From Bacteroidaceae bacterium (GTDB lineage Bacteria > Bacteroidota > Bacteroidia > Bacteroidales > Bacteroidaceae): 22,320 nt of DNA. The stretch is from positions 1 to 22,320 of the forward strand of contig CAAGNV010000096.1 in assembly GCA_900771425.1 (NCBI GenBank), read 5' to 3'. Below, in pieces: positions 7,127 to 13,468 of this stretch; position 1 is the first letter of the stretch; each line of letters begins with the position of its first letter. The notes below the pieces were generated by a model. It was not told the DNA's origin. It ran no database searches and saw nothing but the letters and a program-made list of their open reading frames with translations. Made by a program: the position numbers and the translations under genes.

Positions 7127-7395
7127 GATACAAGAGTTTCGCTGGGGTTTCACTCTTAACAGAAAAGTAATCAGGAGACAGTAGTTGAGTAGAGTAGTTC
7201 TTCTGCAGGCTGCACAAGCGGTAAGCCTGACGAAGCGTCGTTTCCATCAATTCCACCATCACGTTAGCCTATTTTCCACCGTTCGTGCTTCTATCAATAT
7301 TGTTTTTGCTCTTTTTGACGTTGCTTTCACACTTTTTCGCCCAAACGTGCACCCAAGTCGAAAATAATATGTATGTTTGCAAATTAAATTGGCTT
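7127..7395. other. Intergenic region, copy 1 of a 24-nt repeat
   Basis: Positions 7161-7184 match 11962-11985 with one difference in 24 nt; both lie a short distance after a glycan-cluster gene. A weak AAGAGT/ACTCTT hairpin follows the flippase stop (about 7133-7158) without a T-run. The rest shows no gene, and the reading frame upstream of the LicD start has no family features. Confidence 0.45.
7372..7379 (+). promoter_or_regulatory. -7 box (TATGTTTG) for the LicD gene
   Basis: TATGTTTG matches TAnnTTTG and ends 16 nt before the ATG at 7396. There is no clear -33 TTG. It supports the ATG at 7396 rather than earlier in-frame starts at 7285 and 7369. Confidence 0.4.
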
Positions 7396-8259
7396 ATGGC
7401 CAAGAAGGACTATATGGACATACAACCTGTATTGATAGAAACGCTGAAGTTCACCATCGACTTCTTCGAGAAACATGGACTTCGGTATTATGCATGCGGA
7501 GGCACGATGCTCGGTGCTGTCCGTCATCATGCCATCATCCCATGGGACGACGACATCGACATCTACATGCCACGTGGAGACTATGAGCGTCTGCTCGCCC
7601 TGAAGGCTGAGTTCCAGGGCACTGGTTACGGACTGGTGTCAGCACAGACCGACCTGGGCTATTACTGCCCGTTTGCAAAGGTTCAGAAGGACGACTACAC
7701 GATATGGGAATTCAAGCATTACCCATACGTGCTCGGGGCATACGTCGATGTGTTCCCTCTCGACTATTTCGACTGCGACGATGCCGAGATTAAACGTATG
7801 CAGGACGAGTATTCGGCACTCTTCGTCGATTACCAGAAATCACTGAAGACCTACGACTTTGCCGATTATATGCAGATGATTCGTCGCGGCGACTTCGTGG
7901 ACTTTGCCAAGAACCTGGTGTTCCAGATGTTGTACAAGCCACGCCGTCAGCACTACTATGACCGTTGGCGCAATGCCGACTCGTACCTGAATGCCGACGA
8001 GGGGTGTGCCAAGTGCGTATGCCTCACCCAGTGGCAGGGCAAGATATTCCGCCGTGAGTGGTTCGACGACTGTATCGACATGCCGTTCGGCGACTTCACC
8101 ATCAAGGTACCGCGTGCCTATGACCAGTACCTCACGCTGCTCTATGGCGATTACATGCAGTTGCCGCCGGAGGATAAGCGCGTGTCAGACCATAGGCACT
8201 ACTATCAGAGGGCAGGCAAGCGCATGACGATAGAAGAAATAAGGAAGACGAGAAAATAA
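7396..8259 (+). CDS. LicD-family phosphotransferase
   Basis: A 287-aa protein of the LicD/fukutin nucleotidyltransferase-like family. The signature is complete: YYACGGTMLGAVRHHAIIPW at about 31-50 followed by DDDID (51-55), the metal-binding acidic motif. Family members transfer phosphocholine or similar phospho-alcohol groups from CDP-linked donors onto cell-surface sugars; fukutin-type relatives use CDP-ribitol. The start at 7396 (MAKKDYMDIQP) is chosen because family similarity begins there and a -7 box lies just before it. The cluster also contains a TagD-like cytidylyltransferase (11502-11957), which could supply the donor; the transferred group is not determined. It acts on the cytoplasmic face before export by the flippase. 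Confidence 0.88.
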   Translation: MAKKDYMDIQPVLIETLKFTIDFFEKHGLRYYACGGTMLGAVRHHAIIPWDDDIDIYMPRGDYERLLALKAEFQGTGYGLVSAQTDLGYYCPFAKVQKDDYTIWEFKHYPYVLGAYVDVFPLDYFDCDDAEIKRMQDEYSALFVDYQKSLKTYDFADYMQMIRRGDFVDFAKNLVFQMLYKPRRQHYYDRWRNADSYLNADEGCAKCVCLTQWQGKIFRREWFDDCIDMPFGDFTIKVPRAYDQYLTLLYGDYMQLPPEDKRVSDHRHYYQRAGKRMTIEEIRKTRK

Positions 8260-8320
8260 TTACGAAACACTAAATGCCTCATCTCTGTAAGAGGCTCGAA
8301 GGGGAGGGATATTCACAAAG

Positions 8321-9457
8321 ATGGAACAGAACAACACTGTGGCAACCAAACCACGCATGGAGTGGATTGACGCCATGCGAGGCATGACGATGATACTTGT
8401 CGTCATGTATCATACCAATCTGCAAGGTTTCTCAGAGACGGTGAAACTGTCGTCGTCCATGCCGCTGCTCGTGCTTATCAGGATGCCGCTCTTCTTCTTC
8501 ATCAGCGGATTCCTGTCGTACAAGGCAAATGCCGACTGGAGTTACGGCGGATTCATCCACATGATGGGCAAGAAGATACGCATACAGATCATACCGACCA
8601 TCGTGTTCTTCTTTGCCTTCGTAGCCATCACCTGTCCTTCGACGTTCTGCGATTCGCTTGTGTCGAACTTTCACTCGCCGACCAAGGGCGGATACTGGTT
8701 CACGCTGGTACTGCTCTACATGTTCATCATCTACTATGTCTTTGAATATCTTGAACAAAAGCTGAAGCATAAGACCTGCATACCAATCCTTCTGCTGTGG
8801 GTCGTGTCGCTCTTGCTCTACGAGTCATGTTATCTGCCCAAGGAGTTCTACTGGGCTTACGGAGCCGATAAGGCACAGCAGCACGGATGGCTCTACGACT
8901 CCAGCATATTTCAGTTGATGCTGTTCTTCCATTTCTTCGTCTTCGGCAACATCATACACCGCTACTGGAACAAGATTGAGAAGGTGTATGACAGTCACGG
9001 ATTCATTCTGGCAATCATCATCATCGCCTTCTTCTCGGCAGGCGACTACCTCAAGTTCCACATACTTAAAGGTGCATGGGCTAATCTGTCGCAGACATTG
9101 GCGCGTTACTCGCTGCTCACACTCGTGTTCCTGGCATTCCGCTACTATCAGAGCAGTTTCTCGAAGGACACATGGGTAGGGCGAAAACTGCAATACGTAG
9201 GTACCCGTACACTCGACATCTACCTGATTCACTTCTTCTTCCTGCCCAACCTGCCGCAGATAGGACAGTACTTCAACGAAAACCGTCATAACTTCGTCAT
9301 CGACACCACCGTGTCGTTCGTCGTTGCCGTCATAGTCATCTGGTTCTGCCTCATCGTCTCCAATACGTTGCGTATGAGTCCGTTCCTGAAGAAATACCTC
9401 TTCGGCCGTGAACAGAAGAAAGTCGCTGCCGTCAACACTACACCACCAACACCTTAA
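8321..9457 (+). CDS. Acyltransferase 3 family (OafA/WecH-type) membrane protein
   Basis: A 378-aa integral membrane protein with about ten hydrophobic segments. The opening WIDAMRGMTMILVVMYHTN carries the family R-G and the conserved His31, and FFFISGFLSYK follows in the second segment, the usual layout of acyltransferase 3 proteins. These add O-acetyl or other acyl groups to surface polysaccharides, lipids or peptidoglycan. It lies 61 nt after the LicD gene and 14 nt ahead of a glycosyltransferase, so it is probably part of the same transcript and decorates the same glycan. The C-terminal 30 residues are a basic, then Thr/Pro-rich cytoplasmic tail. Confidence 0.85.
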   Translation: MEQNNTVATKPRMEWIDAMRGMTMILVVMYHTNLQGFSETVKLSSSMPLLVLIRMPLFFFISGFLSYKANADWSYGGFIHMMGKKIRIQIIPTIVFFFAFVAITCPSTFCDSLVSNFHSPTKGGYWFTLVLLYMFIIYYVFEYLEQKLKHKTCIPILLLWVVSLLLYESCYLPKEFYWAYGADKAQQHGWLYDSSIFQLMLFFHFFVFGNIIHRYWNKIEKVYDSHGFILAIIIIAFFSAGDYLKFHILKGAWANLSQTLARYSLLTLVFLAFRYYQSSFSKDTWVGRKLQYVGTRTLDIYLIHFFFLPNLPQIGQYFNENRHNFVIDTTVSFVVAVIVIWFCLIVSNTLRMSPFLKKYLFGREQKKVAAVNTTPPTP

Positions 9458-9471
9458 TTCATCACAACGCC

Positions 9472-10491
9472 ATGCACAAGTCAGAAGTCGATATAGCCGT
9501 ATTGATACTCTTCTTCAACCGACCAGCCCAGTTGGCCAAGGTATTTGCCGAGGTCAGGAAGGCACGTCCGTCACGACTTTACCTCTATCAGGACGGTCCG
9601 CGGAGTGAGCGCGACATGGAGAAGATTCTTGCATGCCGCAAGGTAGTGGAGGAGATAGACTGGGAGTGTGACGTCAGGACACTCTACCAGGAGAAGAACT
9701 ACGGCTGCGACCCTTCGGAATTCATCTCGCAGCGCTGGGCATTCTCGATGTCCGACAAGTGCGTCGTGCTCGAGGACGACGATGTACCGTCGGTCTCATT
9801 CTTCAAGTTCTGCAAGGAGATGCTCGACCGCTACGAACACGACGACCGCATCGTCATGGTGTCGGGCTTCAATACCGACGAAGTCAGCACCGACACGCCG
9901 AACGACTACTTCTTCACCTCGGCATTCTCCATCTGGGGATGGGCCAGTTGGGCACGTGTCGTCAACAACTGGGACGAACACTACACGTTCCTCGATGACC
10001 CCGAGCAGGTGGCACGTTTGGAGAGCATCGTCGAGAAGCACCACCTGCGCCGCGATATGCTGCCTATGTGCCGTGCCCACCGTGCCAGCGGCAAGGCATA
10101 TTATGAAACCATCTTCTGGAGTTACAAGACGCTGCGCGAGGGGCTTGCCATCATGCCGACCCACAACATGGTGAACAACCTCGGCAACGAGGCCGACGAA
10201 TCCACCCACTATGCAGGCACACTCAAATGTATGCCTAAGAACCTCAGGAAGCAATTCACCATGAAGCGCTTCGAGATGGATTTCCCGCTCAGGCATCCTG
10301 TCGACGTAAAGGAGGATACCGACTATAAGAATCGCCTGTATAAGCGAAACGCATGGGGACACCCGTGGATAAAGGTACGGTACTCGCTCGAGGAACTGCT
10401 GCTGAACCTGCGGTACGGTAACTTCCGGTTCATATTCAAGTCAATAGCAAACCGAATAAAGAAAATTGCCCACGGCAATGATTTCAAATAA
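9472..10491 (+). CDS. Glycosyltransferase, GT-A fold (GNT-I/HlpA-like)
   Basis: A 339-aa soluble or peripheral glycosyltransferase. It opens with a beta-strand and FNRP (15-18), has LYLYQDGPR (about 37-44), and the acidic motif LEDDDVP (100-106) that would bind the metal and nucleotide-sugar. SIWGWASWAR (about 153-162) is typical of a family described as GNT-I-like or hemolytic-protein HlpA-like sugar transferases in bacterial polysaccharide loci. The basic C-terminus may sit on the membrane. It starts 14 nt after the acyltransferase and ends 14 nt before the next transferase. Donor and linkage are unknown. Confidence 0.8.
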   Translation: MHKSEVDIAVLILFFNRPAQLAKVFAEVRKARPSRLYLYQDGPRSERDMEKILACRKVVEEIDWECDVRTLYQEKNYGCDPSEFISQRWAFSMSDKCVVLEDDDVPSVSFFKFCKEMLDRYEHDDRIVMVSGFNTDEVSTDTPNDYFFTSAFSIWGWASWARVVNNWDEHYTFLDDPEQVARLESIVEKHHLRRDMLPMCRAHRASGKAYYETIFWSYKTLREGLAIMPTHNMVNNLGNEADESTHYAGTLKCMPKNLRKQFTMKRFEMDFPLRHPVDVKEDTDYKNRLYKRNAWGHPWIKVRYSLEELLLNLRYGNFRFIFKSIANRIKKIAHGNDFK

Positions 10492-10505
10492 CATATAACC
10501 CTACA

Positions 10506-11354
10506 ATGGACATCAGACTAACAATCGATAAGATAAAACTCGCACTGCAGAAACGCAGTAAGGTGACACAGAACAAGAAATCGTATGCCGGCTGGCTCTC
10601 ACGAGGTTACAACAATGCACCCGAAGTCAGCATCATACTCGAGTCGCACAACAAGAGCCTGCAAATCATGCATGTCGTAGAGAAACTGCGCCAATACCCT
10701 TCCGTCGAAATCATCGTCATCGACGACGGTTCCGATGCCGAGCACACGCAGCGACTGGCTACAGGACTCACCGGTGGCAGCGAGTTCCTCATACGTGCCA
10801 ACGACCTCTACGAGAACGTGATGTACAACAAGACCATACGCTTTGCCAATGCCGATTATGTAGCATTGCTCCAGGACGATGACGACTTCGACAATCTCGA
10901 CTGGATAACCGAAGCGGTCAACTTGATGAAGGCAAACCCCTCGATGGTGATTCTCGGCGGTTGCGAAGGTGTCGATGTGACCTTCGAGGACGACAAGGGC
11001 TATGCCCACGGCAAGCATTACGACCATCCCGACCACTTCTGCTTCGTGCCGACCGTCAACCGTGCGCCGATGTGGATAAACAAGCCACTCTTCACGCAGC
11101 ACCTCCACGACATCGACTTCAACTACGCACCGTTCCAGATGGACGACTACGAACTATGTCTGCGTGCCTGGCTCTGCGGACTCCAGGTGGGCTGGTACGA
11201 TGCCCGCTTCCATTCGCTCAGCGTCGGTGGCATGCGCCTGTGGAACAACGCCTTCACTCAGGAACAAATGGCACGCAACGGTGCACAGCTCTATGCTACA
11301 TACAAGGACCGCATGGGCGAGATTTACCAGCGCATTGCCGAGTGCAAGAGATGA
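10506..11354 (+). CDS. Glycosyltransferase family 2
   Basis: A 282-aa family-2 glycosyltransferase. VSIILESHNK at about 41-50 is the first strand, IDDGSD (72-77) binds the nucleotide, and LLQDDDDFD (121-129) is the metal-binding DxD-type motif. A later MDDYELCLRAWLCG stretch fits the catalytic (E/D)D-x-(E/D)-x-x-x-R region of the family. It adds a sugar from a nucleotide donor to a growing lipid-linked glycan at the inner membrane. The first ~39 residues are basic and outside the fold. Spacing of 14 nt indicates co-transcription with the previous gene; a 147-nt gap with a possible promoter follows. Confidence 0.87.
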   Translation: MDIRLTIDKIKLALQKRSKVTQNKKSYAGWLSRGYNNAPEVSIILESHNKSLQIMHVVEKLRQYPSVEIIVIDDGSDAEHTQRLATGLTGGSEFLIRANDLYENVMYNKTIRFANADYVALLQDDDDFDNLDWITEAVNLMKANPSMVILGGCEGVDVTFEDDKGYAHGKHYDHPDHFCFVPTVNRAPMWINKPLFTQHLHDIDFNYAPFQMDDYELCLRAWLCGLQVGWYDARFHSLSVGGMRLWNNAFTQEQMARNGAQLYATYKDRMGEIYQRIAECKR

Positions 11355-11448
11355 TGCATCAGCAAGTGGTTCATCGCCCGAATAAATAAAAATCAGTTCG
11401 TAATACACAAAAAGTGCGTAAGGAGAGCGTTGTGTCGCAAAGAATAAT

Positions 11449-11456
11449 TAACTTTG
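11449..11456 (+). promoter_or_regulatory. -7 box (TAACTTTG) for the cytidylyltransferase gene
   Basis: A perfect TAnnTTTG match 45 nt upstream of the ATG at 11502. The nearest TTG (11430-11432) is 16 nt away, a little closer than usual. It suggests the last two cluster genes can be expressed separately. Confidence 0.5.
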
Positions 11457-11501
11457 CACCTGATTTATCACAATAACAGCATAAATTATATATAGCAACC
11501 T

Positions 11502-11957
11502 ATGGTAATTGGTTACACTTCCGGTGTGTATGACCTGTTTCATATCGGTCATCTCACTCTCTTGAAGAATGCAAAGGCATTATGTGACAAACTCATTGTC
11601 GGCGTTACTGTTGACGAGTTGGTTGCCTACAAGGGCAAGCAACCGATGATTCCGTTTTCAGACCGTATAGAGATAGTGCGCAACATAAAGCAAGTCGATG
11701 CAGCAGTGCCTCAGTACGACATGGACAAACTGACCATGTGCAAGAAACTGGGTGCTACCATACTGTTCGTCGGCGACGACTGGTATGGTACCGAAAAGTG
11801 GGAACAGTACGAGAAGGAATTTGCCGAGGCAGGCATCAAGATCGTGTATTTCCCTTACACCCAGGGCGTCTCATCGACAAAGATAACTGCCGCGCTGAAG
11901 AACACTCGGGGATGGGTAACCAGTGAACTCAATGAGAACGGCAACGATAATAAATAG
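11502..11957 (+). CDS. Cytidylyltransferase, TagD-like (glycerol-3-phosphate type)
   Basis: A 151-aa member of the nucleotidyltransferase superfamily with the HIGH signature. GVYDLFHIGHLTLLKNAK (8-25) has HIGH at 14-17, PFSDR (51-55) follows, then VGDDWYG (90-96) and QGVSSTKI (121-128), the ISSTxI-type nucleotide-binding motif. This combination is closest to glycerol-3-phosphate cytidylyltransferases, which make CDP-glycerol from CTP and glycerol 3-phosphate; related proteins act on other phospho-alcohols. Length (usually about 130-150 aa) is normal. In this cluster it most likely supplies the CDP donor for the LicD-type transferase; which alcohol is unknown. The C-terminus is hydrophilic and Asn-rich. 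Confidence 0.85.
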   Translation: MVIGYTSGVYDLFHIGHLTLLKNAKALCDKLIVGVTVDELVAYKGKQPMIPFSDRIEIVRNIKQVDAAVPQYDMDKLTMCKKLGATILFVGDDWYGTEKWEQYEKEFAEAGIKIVYFPYTQGVSSTKITAALKNTRGWVTSELNENGNDNK

Positions 11958-11961
11958 AAGT

Positions 11962-11985
11962 AGAAAAGTAGTCAGGAGACAGTAG
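11962..11985 (+). repeat. 24-nt repeat, copy 2 (copy 1 at 7161-7184)
   Basis: AGAAAAGTAGTCAGGAGACA plus GTAG, differing at one position from 7161-7184. Both copies lie shortly after a stop codon inside the glycan cluster, the second running directly into the tandem repeats. Confidence 0.65.
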
Positions 11986-12042
11986 CTTAGAGCTTAGAGT
12001 TTATAGCTTAGAGTTTATAGCTTAGAGCTTATAGCTTAGAGC
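11984..12042 (+). repeat. 14-nt tandem repeat, about 3.7 full units
   Basis: Units AGCTTAGAG(T/C)TTAT start at 11991, 12005 and 12019, followed by a partial unit at 12033 and preceded by a half unit at 11984. It lies in the gap before the asparagine-synthase-like gene. Confidence 0.85.
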
Positions 12043-12060
12043 AAATGGCTCTCCACTATA

Positions 12061-12100
12061 CTCCTTAACTCCTTAACTCCCAAACTCCTTAACTCCTAAA
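12061..12100 (+). repeat. 8-nt tandem repeat, five units
   Basis: CTCCTTAA-type units start exactly every 8 nt at 12061, 12069, 12077, 12085 and 12093, the third and fifth being variants. The array ends 14 nt before the ATG at 12115, so unit-number changes would alter the leader of that gene. Confidence 0.85.
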
Positions 12101-12114
12101 TAATCACACGACAA

Positions 12115-13158
12115 ATGGAAAACAAAGATTTTTGTCTCAGCTCGTACATGGCCTTCCGCTACATCTGGAAGGACGGCGTTGACTTCTACAAGGGATTCCG
12201 CCATTACAACTATCCAGCTATTCCCGAATCAGAAAAGATTCCGGTAAAGACTTCCGAGGATATCGACCGCGAGATTCAGAAGCAGATAGATGCCCTCTAT
12301 ACACAATACGACAACATAGGAATCCTGCTTTCAGGCGGCATGGACAGCGCCAACATCGCTGCATATCTCCGTCCCGGCAGCCATGCCTACACGTTCTATT
12401 CAAATACAGGCGTGTTCGATGCCGACGTAGAACGTGCAAAGACTTACTGCAAGAAGTTCGGACTGATTCACCACCTGATTGACATCACGTTCGACGACTT
12501 CAAGAACTACACCCCCGTAGTCATGTCGCGCAAGTGGGCTCCGGTTCACTCCATCGAACCACAGATATACAAGGCTGCCATCAGTGCAAAGAAAGACGGT
12601 GTCGAGATGATTCTCGTAGGCGAGTCGGCAGACCTCATCTTCGGAGGCATGGACAAACTCATCACGCCCGAATGGACCTTCGACGGCTTCAAGAAGCGCT
12701 ACACCTTCCTCGAACCAAGCCTCGTGCTGAACAACCCTGTCGATCAGTCCGAACTGTACGAGCATTACCGCATCGACGCCGACCATATCGACTACATGAA
12801 GTTTATGGACGAGGTGTTCTCCATCGAGAGTTCTTCGTCGTACCTCAATGCCTTCGGACAGGCACAGTTGCCATACTACGACCCATACGCACGACTCGTC
12901 ATGGCCGAACCGCTCGACATGAAGCGGGTACGCGCCGGCGAACCAAAGTATCTTGTACGCGGACTCTATGCCATCAAGTTCCCCGAACTGGAGATTCCGT
13001 TCAAGATTCCTATGCCTCGCCCGGTCGATGCCATATTCAAGGACTGGGCAGGACCTACACGCCCTGAGTTCCGCAACGACATACCTATGTCGCAGCTTAC
13101 AGGCAATCAGAAGTGGCAACTCTGGTGTGCCGAACTCTTCCTGAACATGTTCGACTAA
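12115..13158 (+). CDS. Asparagine-synthase-like amidotransferase without glutaminase domain
   Basis: A 347-aa protein related to the C-terminal synthetase half of AsnB. The ATP pyrophosphatase loop ILLSGGMDSANI has SGGMDS at 73-78, and LVGESADLIFGG corresponds to the GDGADELFGGY region of AsnB. The N-terminal glutamine-hydrolysing domain with its catalytic Cys2 is absent: only about 65 residues precede the loop, and residue 2 is Glu. Such stand-alone domains occur in polysaccharide loci, where they are thought to amidate or otherwise introduce nitrogen into a sugar using ammonia from a partner; WbpG in Pseudomonas O-antigen synthesis is an example. No glutaminase partner is in the window. It is the last gene of the cluster, behind two tandem-repeat arrays. 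The substrate is inference. Confidence 0.8.
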   Translation: MENKDFCLSSYMAFRYIWKDGVDFYKGFRHYNYPAIPESEKIPVKTSEDIDREIQKQIDALYTQYDNIGILLSGGMDSANIAAYLRPGSHAYTFYSNTGVFDADVERAKTYCKKFGLIHHLIDITFDDFKNYTPVVMSRKWAPVHSIEPQIYKAAISAKKDGVEMILVGESADLIFGGMDKLITPEWTFDGFKKRYTFLEPSLVLNNPVDQSELYEHYRIDADHIDYMKFMDEVFSIESSSSYLNAFGQAQLPYYDPYARLVMAEPLDMKRVRAGEPKYLVRGLYAIKFPELEIPFKIPMPRPVDAIFKDWAGPTRPEFRNDIPMSQLTGNQKWQLWCAELFLNMFD

Positions 13159-13262
13159 ACTACCAATACGATTCACACGAAGAACACCCATGCCTGACTA
13201 TATCCGACAGCATTGGGCATGTGGAAATTTCGCAGATTCGGTTCGCTGGCAACTGCAAAAAG

Positions 13263-13321
13263 TTGACCCCCACGTTGGCGTAGGTTGCATGACTCCTTTA
13301 TTACATACAATTGACCCCCAC
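13263..13321. repeat. Two TTGACCCCCAC direct repeats 48 nt apart
   Basis: TTGACCCCCAC occurs at 13263-13273 and 13311-13321. No transposase gene is next to them. The spacing and G/C-run core suggest the terminal repeats of a departed insertion sequence. Confidence 0.5.
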
Positions 13322-13348
13322 AGATCAGGTGATTTGCGGGGGTTTCTT
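13315..13348 (+). terminator. Terminator-like hairpin after the glycan cluster
   Basis: CCCCC and CAGATC pair with GATTTG and GGGGG around an AGGT tetraloop, with one A/C mismatch and one G-U pair, followed by TTTCTT. It lies 156 nt after the asparagine-synthase-like gene in the same direction. It shares its first arm with the second TTGACCCCCAC repeat. Confidence 0.55.
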
Positions 13349-13349
13349 G

Positions 13350-13357
13350 TACCTTTG
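13350..13357 (+). promoter_or_regulatory. Orphan -7 box (TACCTTTG)
   Basis: A perfect TAnnTTTG match with no real gene after it, only the 35-codon ORF at 13383-13490. It may be a leftover promoter, and could give antisense transcription into the 3' end of the giant gene. Confidence 0.35.
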
Positions 13358-13468
13358 CCATGCGTCTTTGGGGGCGCAGATTATGGCAAAAAGTATAACA
13401 TTAAATACAAATGTAATAATGCACTGCAAAATGGCCTATACGCCTGAGTTATCAGGTGCTGAGCCCTT

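Larger units (their letters stand above)
13159..13468. other. Intergenic region between convergent genes
   Basis: It contains two TTGACCCCCAC repeats 48 nt apart, the hairpin at 13315-13348, and a TACCTTTG box at 13350-13357. The box is followed by a 35-codon ORF (13383-13490, MAKSITLNTNV...) that runs into the 3' end of the giant gene. The repeat pair resembles the multiple internal repeats at IS21-type ends, and the short ORF may be the decapitated start of a lost gene. Neither can be proven here. Confidence 0.4.

Noticed and set aside
7133..7158. Possible terminator after the flippase gene
   Set aside because: A short 6-bp stem with a long loop and no T-run; not convincing enough to call.
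9796..10362. Long minus-strand ORFs opposite the glycosyltransferase genes (also 10599-11108, 12400-13191, 8825-9289)
   Set aside because: These are antisense frames kept open by the codon bias of the real genes; the plus-strand products have complete family motifs.
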